Positions 40,056 to 52,454 of a stretch of 64,000 nt of DNA are shown in pieces (position 1 is the stretch's first letter; each line of letters begins with the position of its first letter). The position numbers and the translations under genes were made by a program. Where the stretch lies: the NCBI GenBank assembly GCA_023974075.1, contig CM043791.1:6701912-6765911 (forward strand), in the 5' to 3' direction. The notes under the pieces were generated by a model. It saw only the letters and a list, made by a program, of their open reading frames with translations. It searched no databases and was not told the DNA's origin. Source of the stretch: Chaenocephalus aceratus. Taxonomy: Eukaryota; Chordata; Actinopteri; Perciformes; Channichthyidae.

Positions 40056-41280
40056 TTAAGAGTAGTCCTTGCATATGGATGCTTACAATTTAATTTCCTT
40101 CTGTGGTCTTCCTTGTCTGATCCAAAAACAAACAACTGTTGTAAATATGCTGGTAACATTCTGCTTTTTGCCCTGTGCATTACTGATAATGTCTGCAGCT
40201 CAGCTATGTCTTTGAGTTTCAAGAGTCCTGACTTAAAAAACAGTCTGTTGGTGTGTTCTCTTGAGTCAGCTTTATGAATTATTCGTACTGCCCTTTTCTG
40301 TAATATTGACAATGGCTTTATGTTGCTCATATACGTGTTGCCCCACACTTCTATACAATAAATGAAAAATGGTAAAATGAGTGAACAGTACAACATCCTC
40401 AATGCCTTGTAATCTAGCAAATACTTTGCCTTGTTTAGAACAGAAATATTCCTAGACACTTTGGTTTTTAACATGTGCTATGTGTGATTTCCATGTCAGG
40501 TTTTCATCCAGCGTCACACCTAAGAATCGAAATTCAGAAACCCTTTCAATAAAAATTCCATCAATGGACAGTGAAATGTTTTCATCTTTTTTTCTATTCG
40601 CAAAAACCATGAACTTCGTTTTATTCAAATTTAGGGTTAACTTATTTTCATCAAACCATCTTTTAAGTTTGACCATTTCATGTCCAATACACTTTGCTAA
40701 AATGTTTAAATCATCTCCTGAACAAAATACATTTGTGTCGTCTGCAAACAACACAAATTGCAATAATGTTGACGTTTCACATATGTCATTGATGTACAAA
40801 ATAAAAAGTTTAGGCCCTAAAACCGAGCCCTGCGCGACACCACATTCTATGTTCATACACTCCGATGTACTACCAGCAAATTCTACATTGTTGTCTGTTA
40901 TCTAAATAACTTTTCACCCAATCTAGAACTACTCCTCTCACTCTGTATCTATGTAATTTCGAAATTAATAGGTAATGGTCTATGGTGTCAAATGCCTTTT
41001 TTAAGTCAATAAATACACCTATTGTGTATTTCTTTCTTTCTATAGCTGTTGTAATTTATTCTGTTATTTTCATTAAAGCTAAAGCTGTAGATCGATTTTT
41101 CCTAAATCCATACTGACTCTCACTCAATAACTTTTTGGACAAACAAAACTGCATGCAGCATGCAGTTTGCTTTTCAAACTGGGACAAGAAAAACAGCAGA
41201 GAAGTAACGGGGCAGAAACCCTTTTTACGCAACGGTCCAGACATAGACATCAAACTGCAAAACATATTCAGTTGCCAGTT
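40056..41280 (-). pseudogene. Minus-strand LINE reverse transcriptase, broken
   Basis: Minus-strand frames give, in order, SQYGFRKNRSTALALMKITE, GVFIDLKKAFDTIDHYLL, GVAQGSVLGPKLFILYIND, the catalytic FADDTNVF box, FRFLGVTLDENLTWKSHI, and a C-terminal region with ILQKRAVRIIH. These are reverse-transcriptase motifs of a non-LTR retrotransposon; at least two frameshifts (about 40870 and 40465) separate the pieces. The ORF runs to 40060, where the Kolobok-like element begins, and continues across it at 34244 downwards. The 5' end and endonuclease are missing (5' truncation near 41280). The clade is not assigned with confidence (CR1/Rex1 or Jockey group). Confidence 0.85.
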
Positions 41281-41914
41281 ACTTTGGCTTTAAGGCAGGG
41301 ATATCTTGATACTTTCCAAGGTTTGACATCATGAATTGTACTACTTTTAAAGCAAGCAACGATGTTTTAAAAAAAGGTCCGCAAAAACGCTATCGAAGCA
41401 GTTCCTGCTACGTAGTTCAAACAGTAACAACGGACTATTTTTGATCTGCCTGTCGGGTGTTCTTTTACCCATAATGACCACCTCGCTGCACATTATCCCT
41501 TACTTAACTTCGACCTCCGGGGTGGCCTTACTATGGAGGAGTGGATTGAGGAGTGCCTATCTCCAGAAAAAAAATGCACCTAAACGACGACATGCAGAGC
41601 TACGTGAAGAGCAGGTAGACCAACTGGAAAAGTACCACCATTCAAAAGCTTTCTGATGCAGGTCTTGAAACAAAGCAGAGAAATTATGACCGTTAGTGGC
41701 CACAGGAGCTACTGGAAGCCGAATCTCGGGGACCGGAGAAAGTGGAGCAATATTCTCACCACGCCAAGAAACAGCCTAGAACAGTCTTTTAAAAACATAA
41801 ACAATTAAGGGCGGTGACAGCCGTCAGCGAATGAAACCGGCCCTTGACGACCGGCACAACTTATTATGAATTAAACATTCACAAACTTATAACACATGTC
41901 TAACTGTTACATAT
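41281..41914. other. Unassigned stretch
   Basis: Nothing recognised with confidence. The interior (about 41530-41780) looks like decayed transposon coding, with MEEWIEECL-like residues, but no family motif was identified. Confidence 0.35.
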
Positions 41915-42383
41915 GCACGCAACGAACAGAAGAGCGTAGGGCAGAATTAGGACGGAATTCCGTCTCGCAGCGTTTGTACACCGTTTTGAAATGCCGCTCT
42001 AATTACCCTTCTTCGGTAAAGCCACGCTCGCATTGCAGATGAGACAGATGGACTTTGAATTGGAATAAACAAAAAAAGAATCATCCTCCCACTCGGAGTG
42101 AAGCTTATATATTTTGGGCTTTTTTGCTTCTGCCATAATTGCGGTCTTGTGTGTGTGCGGACTGTCACTCGGTCCTGTTGACACGGACAACGTCAGCGAA
42201 ATAGTGCCCACTGCCCACCAGCCACGCCCCGACACATGGGGTCATGTCAATCACAAAGCTTTGATGCGTTCAAGTGCATTATTCTGGCACAGGAAGATTA
42301 TGTTATAGGACATTAACGATAAAACAGAATATTGTTGTTCTATTTTTAGACACATCTCGCAATCGACTGGTTGGGCACCCCTG
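41915..42383 (-). mobile_element. hAT fragment, minus strand, 5' end with zinc-finger exon
   Basis: The 5' terminus (inverse of 42370-42383) reads CAGGGGTGCCCAACC, a known hAT-type terminus. A zinc-finger exon follows on the minus strand. The other end is lost. Confidence 0.65.
41999..42136 (-). pseudogene. hAT transposase N-terminal zinc finger (fragment)
   Basis: Minus strand, ATG at 42136: MAEAKKPKIYKLHSEWEDDS, then FFVYSNSKSICLICNASVALPKKGN. The Cys-x-x-Cys pair in CLICN begins the BED/TTF-like zinc finger used by GTF2IRD2- and ZBED-like hAT proteins. Just after the stop the other frame continues with RHFKTVYKRCETEF, which carries the matching His, so a small frameshift near 41995 broke the gene. 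In the family this domain binds the transposon ends. The catalytic region is absent. Confidence 0.75.
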
Positions 42384-42499
42384 GCCTAGAACAACCTCAA
42401 CCTATACAAGTAACCACGTAAGCCATGCTACTGATGCTGGACAGTTTTTCAGTGGGTGCACAATAAACGGCAACATACAAATTAATGTAAATAAATAGC

Positions 42500-42907
42500 C
42501 AAATAATGGATCAACGCTCTCTGTCTAATATGTTCGCTAGCTGTTAGTGTTGTTGCATAGCAATGTGTCCCGTGCGACACATGGCCAAGACGCAGGAGAA
42601 CACGGCGACGCAACAGCCGGTGTCGGCGTCGGCGAGTGCTCTGGTGACTGCTTGGTGTGTCAGGGCCTTAAGGCTATCGCTATTGGGTTATCCCTCTGCG
42701 CCCCCGCGCAGCACTGAAACACTTGTAGTCCATGCCCACCCGCTAGGTGGGCCCCACCCTCGGGCTCCTTTCCGGTATAAATAGGAAGGGGGCTCTGCAC
42801 TCTGCTCCCATAAAAAATAACTTTTCTTCAGCTATTCGTGGAGCCAGTGTGGCCCCGCACTTAGAGGGCTGCGCCATTTACTCATAGAAGCTGGGGTTAC
42901 AGTAGGT
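42500..42907 (-). mobile_element. DIRS-type element, terminal part (split by hAT)
   Basis: Contains aaggctatcgctattgggtta (42669-42689), repeated at about 44270-44290 beyond the hAT insertion. It also has a TATA-like ggtataaatagg (42775) followed by ggctctgcactctgctccc. Together with the recombinase at 44724-45420 this looks like the 3' terminal/internal complementary region of a DIRS retroelement. The outer limit is approximate. Confidence 0.5.
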
Positions 42908-43261
42908 CAGGTATCCTCAAAGTACGGACTCCGGTCCGGATCCGGACCGAACCACAACTGTCTCTGGACTCTGAGCAAATTATACTTTTCATATGTATTA
43001 TCTGTGTTATCTGCGAGACATCGCCACAACGCAACGAATCAAAATGATCCGCTATGTCCATAGACTGCAAACAGCGCTCATCGGATATTTATGAGAGAAA
43101 GTCTCTAATGTCCGAGTGCAAGTGAATGCAGCACAAGATGCACGTCATGTAACTCCTCCCCCGGTTCTGGCGCGAGCGTGGACATATGATTGGCGGCGAT
43201 TTCATTTGAACGGGACGGCGCAAAACGAGAATCATTCGGACCCAAGCACTGAAGGAATGAG

Positions 43262-43409
43262 GTATTTGCGGTCCTGCACTGGCAGAGAAGAGACTGTCAG
43301 TTTGGCTGTACTCAGCATTGAATCAAAACGCACTAAAGCTGTTGATCTTAATACGTTTGTGAGGCGTTTTGCTGAACAAGATGGTAATCGCCACATTCAG
43401 CTGCAATAG
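43262..43409 (+). pseudogene. Possible hAT transposase C-terminal remnant
   Basis: The frame ending at 43409 contains LAVLSIESKRTKAVDLN then FVRRFAEQDGNRHIQLQ and a stop, resembling the extreme C-terminus of some fish hAT transposases. It lies upstream of the catalytic piece (43789) on the same strand, so the order is not that of a normal gene. Recalled family resemblance only; low certainty. Confidence 0.3.
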
Positions 43410-43788
43410 ACAGGTCAACTTGATGCACTGCTCACGGATGAGCATACACAACTATTAAGATGATGACCTTACATGTGTAAATATATATTTTTCTTTGAGG
43501 GGGTCTGCCCCCAAAAAACAGTTTTAAGTCCTGAGAAAGTCAAATAAGACGGTGTGTAAAACTACATTGCCCAGCCAAACAAAAGTAACCACTTTGATTG
43601 AACTAGGCCAGTAGGTAAGGACATTCCACTGGATAATAACTGAAGTATAAAAGAATGCATGACTGAAGTGATGGAGACCATGTTGAAGGCAAACAAAAAG
43701 AGAAAATAAGAGGTAAAATCAAGCAAATCCCCTCTCAGATTCCACAGCAACCAGAAGAACATAAATACTGGCTGGTGATTGGATTAAT

Positions 43789-43956
43789 CAGCTTTGTGAT
43801 GGAATAAAAAATGCACAGTGCATTTCCTTAGCTGTGGATGAGTCCACTGACACCGCTGACAATGCTCAGTTGCTGGTGTTTGTGAGTTGTTATGATGAGG
43901 CAAAGGGGGAGTTTGTTGAAGATGTGTTGGGCCTGATGAACCTCAGTGGACACACA
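43789..43956 (+). pseudogene. hAT transposase catalytic-core fragment
   Basis: The + strand frame reads QLCDGIKNAQCISLAVDEST, then DTADNAQLLVFVSCYDEAKG and EFVEDVLGLMNLSGHT. The AVDESTD segment carries the first catalytic Asp of GTF2IRD2/ZBED-like hAT transposases and the following AQLLVFV strand fits the RNase H-like fold. The frame ends in a 21-bp G run. The upstream zinc finger and the downstream helical and hATC domains are missing or decayed. The fragment is not functional. Confidence 0.75.
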
Positions 43957-43957
43957 A

Positions 43958-43978
43958 GGGGGGGGGGGGGGGGGGGGG
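43958..43978. repeat. Poly-G tract (21 G)
   Basis: An uninterrupted run of 21 G within the hAT element, flanked by cacacaa and caagac. Confidence 0.95.
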
Positions 43979-44252
43979 CAAGACATTTATAAAGCAATAA
44001 TGGGAATGCTGAATGAAAAAGAGTGCAGCTGCCTTTATTCATAACTGTGCAGCTCTTACACTGCGACTCTGAGGGAGCAAGCACAGACACAATAACAATG
44101 AAAACTGCTGCATAGATTATTTTAGTTTTTGCAACCTTGTGTTAAGAATCTGGTTGCAATTGTTTAAAAGTTTGAATGACCGTAATAAACGGACCTTTGT
44201 CTTATAGAAACATTTATTTTGGACCTTTAAGATTTGTATTTGAGTACCCCTG

Positions 44253-45640
44253 CAGTAGGTAACCTCTAAGGCTATCGCTATTGGGTTAAGGCGAAGCATG
44301 ATGTAGTCTGCGCCCCACTGGGTCCGCCCGGCACTAGAAGCACAGACACACCTGCTCAATAACACCCCCCCTGCCTGTTGTGCCATGCGTAATGGCGCAT
44401 CAACGTCCCTGGAACATAGCAAAACATGCCTATCTTCCCGACGGGGTGAAGGCTGGGAACAATACATACCGACCGCTGTGAGAAAGTAGAGACGAAGGTC
44501 CCACCTTGCCCAGCGATCATAGAGGGTGAACAGCAGCTCTCTGCGTGTCAGACAGGTAGGAGAGCGCACAGCTGGATCCCTGACGTCACTCACTCTGACC
44601 AGGCACTCCGTTACAAAGTGTGTCAGAGGAAAAAGGAACATCCCTCCTATAAGAGGGAAAAAGGGCCGCTCTCCGTGTGCCGAGAGGCAGGAGAGAGGCG
44701 CACAGCTGGCTCCCTGACGTCACTCACTCCGACAGGACACCCAGTACAGGGTGTGTCAGAGAGGAATGGGAGACATCCCTCAAATAAAAATGAATACATG
44801 AACAGGGGGAAGACCAAGATGCAGCAGTGCAAATATCTTCCACTGACATTCCTCCGTGCAAAGCCGTGGAGGAGGAAATTCCTCTGGTGGAGTGCGCATT
44901 AATGTTCTCCGGGGGCTCCACCCCAGAGGAGACATATGCATGCGACACAGCCTCACACAGCCAGTGTGACAGCCGTTGTGCAGACAGAGGCTGCCCGATC
45001 GAGCGCTCTCTATAGTGCAAACAGGCGCTGAGAACGGCGCCAGGCCTCCGTGCGCGCCACATAGCAAGACAACGCGTGCACCGGACAGAGGAGATGAGAC
45101 GTGGCTTCTTCCTCCGACCTGTAAGGAGGGGGGAATAAGCCAGCCAGGGTGATCACTCTTGACCTAAAAGAGTTGTGATGACCTTAGGCATGAAGCCGGG
45201 TTAGGGCGTGAAACAGCTGAACTGCCATCTCCTTGGATCCGGAGACCTGATGGAGCCACAGAGAGAGCAGACAAATCACTCACCCTTTTCTCTGATCGAG
45301 CCAAAAGCAGTACTACTTTGGCTGAACACAGTTTAAGGGGAACCTGATCAGGTTCAAATGGGGCTTTGCTTTAGTGCGCGTAACACCAAAGCCAATTCCC
45401 ACTGAGGCGCCAGTGTGCGTCACACAGGTCTGAGTCTCCATACTCCTCGCATACAACGGCTGCTGCGTTCTGCGAGCCCCTCTGTTAAATTCGCCGGGAA
45501 TATACATTGTTCTGATGGAGAGCAACGTGTGTGCGCGCCCAGAACAGCAGCCACCTGGCTGCGTTCAGAAACTGCGCAGATCGTACTCCTCCCTGGTGAC
45601 TTGAGTGTAGCAGGATCAACTGCAACAGGCTGCACCTTTA
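44253..45640 (-). mobile_element. DIRS-type retroelement, recombinase part
   Basis: Continuation of the DIRS element after the hAT insertion. The minus strand carries the tyrosine recombinase; the tandem-like cctgacgtcactcactc blocks at about 44577 and 44714 are internal repeats. No reverse transcriptase was recognised, so the element is 5'-truncated. Confidence 0.7.
44724..45420 (-). pseudogene. DIRS tyrosine recombinase (C-terminal, broken)
   Basis: The minus-strand frame 45062-44724 has QPLSAQRLSHWLCEAVSHAY, then AHSTRGISSS, AASWSS and FYLRDV. The HSTRG segment holds the conserved His-x-x-Arg and the final Tyr (FYLRDV) is the expected nucleophile of YR recombinases. Upstream in other frames, to about 45420, the family's LLLARSEKRVSDLSALSV and LNPASCLR stretches can be read, so frameshifts occurred. 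DIRS elements use this enzyme instead of a DDE integrase and leave no target duplication. Confidence 0.75.
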
Positions 45641-45704
45641 TTATCAACCCCTCTCTTTGCCTGCTTTTAGAACCACTGTAGCTCCTGAATCTTTTAAGCT
45701 GTAA

Positions 45705-46361
45705 CAGTGGCGGGCCGTGACTTTTATACCTAGGCCCTCTGACGTAAAAAAAACAAAAACTCCATCCTTAAGACGCTTGTCTGCACGGTGCCCTTCATTG
45801 AAATTGAAACTTTGGCCTATCCTTCTTGATCCTGTCATCCAGTTGTATCGGGTATAATTAATTGCTGATATTAAAATGCCTCTCAAAACTTGAAGATACA
45901 AAAATCCACGGTTTTCTTAAATTTGCATAAACTTTGGAATTTGTATTACTGCCATTCAAATGACACCGTTGTTTCCCCCCCGAAAGTGGGCGGAGAGTAA
46001 AGTTTGCGATAATAAAGCCAACCCATTTAGAGGAAGGATATGATTGGTCAATTTTACTGTCATTTTAAATTACTCTCTCATTGCATTACTACTGCTGGAC
46101 CACCAATCACCTCCTATCTGCCCAGTTACTTGCAGAGACGGCCAAAGGAGCTTCTTTCATTTAACCCTTCACATTCCAACGGAAACTGAATAGGCAGGTT
46201 TTAAGGGTTTATTTCTTCAGATTTTTTTTTTTAATACAATTAAATCGTAAATGATGTATAACTAATGAAAAATATTATTACATTTTTTTTTTTTAATATT
46301 ATTTTAAAGAATATTTTAGACCCTCAGAGAGGACCTAGAGGGCCCGGACGGTTCCCCACCG
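45705..46361. mobile_element. hAT element (CAGTGGCGGGCCGT family), imperfect TSD
   Basis: The left end CAGTGGCGGGCCGTGACTTT closely matches the right terminus of the hAT at 50498-52142. The right end (inverse of CGGTGGGGAACCGT) is more diverged. The flanks AGCTGTAA (45697-45704) and AGTTGTAA (46362-46369) differ at one base. Non-coding. Confidence 0.65.
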
Positions 46362-46369
46362 AGTTGTAA

Positions 46370-47960
<1,591 letters not shown>

Positions 47961-47966
47961 ATTATT

Positions 47967-48302
47967 GACTGAGCATTGGCTCAGTCTGTAGGGACTTGAT
48001 CTTGGAACCGAAGGGTTGCCGGTTCCCGTCCCGATCGAACCAAAAAACATAATATGGAGTGAGCTGGTAGCTGGAGAGGTGCCAGTTCACCGCCAAGACC
48101 ACTGCCGAGGTGCCCTTGAGCAAGGCACCTAACCTCAAAACTGCTCCCTTGGCGTCGGGTACCTGGCTTGTGTGTGTGCATGTATATTCTCTGTGTTTCT
48201 GAATGTATATCCTCCCCTGTGTGTGTAATGTGTGTAAACACAACAGAGTGGGGAAAGAAATGTCCCTGTAAGGGATGAATAAAGTATATCTTCTTCTTCT
48301 TA
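47967..48302 (+). mobile_element. tRNA-derived SINE
   Basis: The head resembles a tRNA: an A-box-like TGGCTCAGTCTGTAGGG and a B-box-like GGTTGCCGGTTCCCGTCCC. The body has the tgcccttgagcaaggcac block common to fish SINEs. The 3' end aagggatgaataaagtatatc plus (TTC)n resembles a Rex1/CR1-type LINE tail, which probably mobilised it. Confidence 0.75.
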
Positions 48303-48639
48303 AATAAGGGCTACTTACCAACTCAATTGGTACTGTTCTAAGCAGATAAGCAGTGGTTCTTCTCGAGTCCCGCTTGGATGACTGATTTTCCCACCTTATC
48401 CCTAAGGAAGATACCAGCCACCATACGGAGACAACCCATTTCAGCCACTTGTATCCCGTTCTTTTGGTCATGACATGACCCTAGGAAGAAAGTAGCAAAA
48501 CACAACAGAAACTGAAAATATCCATAGCCAACTCCCTTCTTTGTCATCCCTCGCGTACGACAGGTGACCTAAACACCAACAAACAGCACCGAGGTGACAA
48601 TAGCAGCAAGTCTAAAAAGACTAGCTTTTTTATTAGTGA

Positions 48640-49256
48640 CACTCCCCTTTTAATTGTTTTTTAAATCTTTATTATTTTATTTATTTTATAGGTTTTATAG
48701 GTTTATATTTATATTTATTTATGTTATAGTTTGATAAGTGACATCCCCTTTTCAAATGTGTCTTTTAATCTTCAGGTATTTTATTATTTGTATTATTTAT
48801 TTTATTATTATTGTTTTATTCCGTTTTACTGGATTTATTCTTTTCATCTTATGTCTTCCTGTATTTTATTAGAGGGATTGTTATTTATTTTATATTATTT
48901 TATCGTTCTAATCACACCTTTTACCTCCTTGTGTCCCTTGTATTGTTGTATTATGTTGTTATGCTGAATGTTATGACCTGAAGTGAAATCCTTGATTTTG
49001 GTTTTTATTTGTGATTGATGCCATGTTGTGAAAGCATTTGGAGCTGCACCTAGTGTATGAGCACTGCTATACACGGAGAAAACTGTAACGTTGACTTTAA
49101 TTACATTTATTATGTCAACAGATTTCACATAATTGTATTAGGTTAGTTGAACTTAATATAATTGCTTTCAACTAACCTAATACAGTTATGTGAAATGTGT
49201 TGACATGATACATTTAATTAAAGTCAACGTTACAGTTTTTTCAGTGTAATTAAAGC

Positions 49257-49295
<39 letters not shown>

Positions 49296-49300
49296 TTAAA
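48640..49300 (+). mobile_element. LINE 3' end with (ATT)n tail, split by a MITE
   Basis: The sequence gcatttggagctgcacc...gcactgctata, then after the MITE aattaaagctttattattatt, fits a LINE 3' UTR. The (TTA)n tail spans 49257-49297. The upstream T-rich part (48640-48960) is of uncertain origin. Confidence 0.5.
49072..49246. mobile_element. Foldback mariner-type MITE, 175 bp, TA TSD
   Basis: The arms are nearly complete inverses: CACGGAGAAAACTGTAACG at the left and CACTGAAAAAACTGTAACG inverted at the right, through aggttagttgaa and ttcaactaacct at the loop. TA lies on both sides (49070-49071 and 49247-49248). A diverged copy is at 63361-63553. Confidence 0.85.
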
Positions 49301-49962
49301 GTGATAACCAATTACAAATGAATGTGCCGCAAACAAATAATTACAATAATAGAAATTATAAACACAAACTAACTATGCATGTTGGCTCCTATTACCTATA
49401 GGTTTTTGAAGAGTTGTTCTCCACTACTTGTGCTCAAGTAGATTTGACTAATCCTAATCCACAGGCCTATAATCTGCAGAGGGAACAGGCCTGGACGCAG
49501 CATGACTCAGCAGGAAACAGAGAAAGAGACAGATTAGATTCCACGTGCACTCTACTTTCATTTACATGTAGGAAGCATGGCCTCATTCTTTTGCTTTGGT
49601 CATCATCCTCTCTTTTCTTTTCCATTATTCTTACCTTAACGTCATATTTCAAGCGATGTGTATAACTTTCATTCATGCATTTGTGGTGGAAAAAGTACTC
49701 AGGTCCAGTGGCGGCGCTAGGGGGTGGCTACTTGGGCTCAAGCCCCGGATGTTTTCTGAAAAGCCCCGGATGTTTCACTTAAAACACAAATATTTTTTTT
49801 TGTGTGTGAAAATGTCTCGGGAGTAATGTGCAGTACCGGAGTCCACCAGAGAGGCAGCCGCTGCGGGACATTAGCCTGCATACTGCGTAGCCTTCCCTGC
49901 CCTGAAGAAGAGTTGATCCTTCCTAGTGCCAGACGAGTTTTAAGCTAATAGCCTATAAAGTT

Positions 49963-50007
49963 ATGGATATTAGCAAGTTATTTTCATCGAAGAAGGCGCC
50001 ACAAGCT

Positions 50008-50041
<34 letters not shown>

Positions 50042-50127
50042 CAGCAGCAGCATCAGCAGCAGTATCAGCAGCTGACAACAATGTCATCACCAGCAGTGAA
50101 GAAATGGATGATGTTTCAGGTTTGTGA
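49963..50127 (+). pseudogene. hAT transposase first exon with poly-Ala tract
   Basis: The frame reads MDISKLFSSKKAPQ, then a (GCA)n-encoded Ala/Ser run, then ADNNVITSSEEMDDVSG and a stop at 50125. The MDI-x-x-[FL]-[FL]-S-K-K opening is typical of hAT transposases of the ZMYM/TTF class. A weak donor (CAGGTTTGTG) near 50119 could end the exon. The Ala tract comes from a CAG/GCA triplet expansion. No following exon was identified with certainty. Confidence 0.5.
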
Positions 50128-50221
50128 ATCTAATGGTGATATCTGCACTCTGGCTGACTGAGTAAGAAGTGAAAAAGAGTGATGTACTGTAACGTTAATC
50201 TTATAGCTAGTAAACATGGAG

Positions 50222-50466
50222 TAACCAAGGCAATTTATATAGCACCTTTCAACACAAGGCAATTCAAGGTGCTTTACAAAAATGAAAGACATTCAGACAA
50301 AGGCATTTAAAAACAGTAAAAGATAATAAAAGAAACATGAATAAAAAGTACATGAATAAAAAGTTACAGTGCAGTTTAAGATATGAATAGTTCACACAGA
50401 AGTTCCACTTTACTGATGAACACAACAGCTCAGTTTCAATTAAAAGCAGCGACAAAAAGATCAACC
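50222..50466 (-). mobile_element. L2 LINE 3' end (5'-truncated)
   Basis: Minus-strand copy of the last ORF2 codons (TFLF..SAFN-like) and 3' UTR of the L2 at 35510-39885, ending aagcaccttgaattgccttg and gctatataaattgcc. Confidence 0.8.
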
Positions 50467-50497
50467 ACACTAAGTCAATACCCTTATATGTTAGTAT

Positions 50498-52142
50498 CAG
50501 TGGTGGGCCGTCAGGGCCAGCAAGGCCTTCTCTGCTGGCCTAAACATCATCAGAATATAAATTTAATTTTGATATATTTTTTCCACAAATATGTATTAAA
50601 TTATTCCCCATAGTCTATTCTTTTCATTTCATAGCTTTCCTCTTGGTTGCGCTGCTTCCAGCCTCAGAACAAGATTTGGAGGGCTGGCCTTTATGTTAGA
50701 GCTTTTATCCAATCATATTTCAGCCATAATGTGTTGCCAGGGTCCAAGAAATCTGCCCTTAGGCCTTCAGAATCAACAGTGCGGGCGCCTGTAGCTTAAA
50801 GTGAACGGAAACAAAACTGTGGCGTTAACCAATCAGATTTTGAGTTGGCGACAACGGGCCAGCTAGCAGGCGTACGATGACGTCAGCACGTGCACGTCTT
50901 TTGATTGGATACGCACTATTGAGAGGCAGAGCTATGTAGAGCTAGCAAACTGAACTTGAATTTGAACGAGCTAATTTGTGTAGATTTCTACAAGCTGTTT
51001 TTTTTCAACCCACAATGGCTGAAGGAGGAGAAGAGATCGATTTGGTCGCAGATATAATTACAACGCTATTTTCAAGACGAACTTTTCAAGAAAAGCTAGA
51101 CATTAGACGCTAGCGAGCCTATCACAGCGGGGAAAAGGGTTTGTCCGCCACTTTCAAATCACTAACTACGAGCGGTACCCCTGGCTCACAGCCTCCGAGA
51201 CTGCACTGCACTGCAAATTGTACTGCTGGGAATGCCTGCTATTTGCAAATGATCGATTTGGTGTTTGGAGCCACACTGGATTTGCAAACTTGAGTTGTCT
51301 AACCAAGGCAGCAACGAGACACCAAAGCACGGCTGGGAGGATGGATTTTGTGTTCAAATAATCAGTTGTTTTGGTGAGTACAAAGCATTTTATTTTTTAT
51401 TTTAATATATTTTTGTCATTTTATGTCGTTAATATTAAATCAATATTAACGAATTAATATATATGTAATTAAAAAGACAAATATATAAAAAATAAATGTT
51501 TGATGCTTCTGCAAGAGATATAGAGATGTGTGTGGCGCACTGGCTCAGCTGTGCAGTAAAAGTACTCAAGGAGACTTGTTGAATTGTTTTGGTTTAACCT
51601 TTATCAAAGTGGACATTCAGGGCTAGGAATACACTTTCACCACTGTCGCAAATATATCCTCATGAACAAATGCAAATTAATTGTTTGTTTTCTTTTATTT
51701 TCAGTGAATAGTTTGTGTCTTTATCGTCACGTTTCTTAAATGAAACTGCTTTGGGTGCGACAATGCGCTGTTTAGTGAACACACTTGTTAAAGCTCACAT
51801 ACTTTTGGTGGACTTAATAAAACTTTGTAGACTAATGCCTTAAAAGCCCCTTTTATTTTTAAGTTTTGACAGTATCCAAGCGATCTTAAAGCTGGTAGTT
51901 TAACACTCTTAATTGTAAATGCGGATATATTGATTATAAATGCTTCGGAAATATTAATATAACTCTGTTGTACTTGACTATGTTAAGGTGATGCAACGCC
52001 CGGTTATACTGCGTTTCTGTCTAAATGTATAGTTTCTAGAGCCATGGCGTCATAATGATGGTATTAAGAGGTGGAATAATTCAGGTAGGACTGTGTCGGA
52101 CATCACTGAAGGCCTAGGTGTGAAATGCACGGCCCGCCACTG
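50498..52142 (+). mobile_element. hAT transposon with TTF zinc-finger exon, 8-bp TSD
   Basis: The ends CAGTGGTGGGCCGT and (inverse) CAGTGGCGGGCCGT are flanked by a perfect GTTAGTAT duplication (50490-50497 and 52143-52150). It retains a coding exon at 51015-51360 and then about 780 bp of AT-rich non-coding sequence, so the catalytic exons are deleted. It shares termini with 45705-46361. Confidence 0.92.
51015..51360 (+). pseudogene. hAT transposase N-terminal TTF-type zinc finger, broken
   Basis: ATG at 51015: MAEGGEEIDLVADIITTLFS, then RRTFQEKLDI, after which a small deletion shifts frame near 51108. From 51119 the next frame reads LSQRGKGFVRHFQITNYERY, PWLTASE, then LHCKLYCWECLLFANDRFGV, WSHTGFANLSCLTKAATRHQ and ends at 51358-51360. 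The Cys-x-x-Cys (YCWEC) and the His of ATRHQ fit the TTF/ZMYM-type zinc finger found at the N-terminus of many fish hAT transposases. The second segment has no ATG of its own. Function in the family: DNA end binding. Confidence 0.8.
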
Positions 52143-52454
52143 GTTAGTATGTATATAGAACATGACTAAAAATTATCCTAAGATGTAACGTTAACCCTTC
52201 ATACCTCAGTCTACTTTTAAGACACTAAAATAACGTATTCTAATTTTTATTTTGTTTTCGCCCGTGGAATTATACCGGCTCTCGTTTCAGTACACATAAC
52301 AACGGAACCATAGCAACGGAACTGACAGGAAACGGAACTGACAGGCAACACTCTGAATCCGATTGGCTGTAACTGCATCCACTCAGAGTGCCCGATTCAG
52401 AAACGTGACTCTTACACTCTTTACATCACAAACAAAGATGGTGGATGAGAATAG

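Larger units (their letters stand above)
42908..44252 (+). mobile_element. hAT transposon inserted in the DIRS element, 8-bp TSD
   Basis: The ends CAGGTATCCTCAAAGTACGG and (inverse) CAGGGGTACTCAAATAC are flanked by a perfect duplication CAGTAGGT (42900-42907 and 44253-44260). The same family starts at 58327. Interior coding remnants include a transposase core piece (43789-43956), a poly-G tract, and an earlier frame at 43116-43409. Confidence 0.88.

Noticed and set aside
47967..48040. Genuine tRNA gene
   Set aside because: A- and B-box-like motifs are present but no cloverleaf is evident, and the sequence continues into a SINE body and LINE-type tail.
48731..48967. Hydrophobic membrane protein
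   Set aside because: The Phe/Tyr/Leu-rich frame comes from T-rich low-complexity DNA near a LINE tail.
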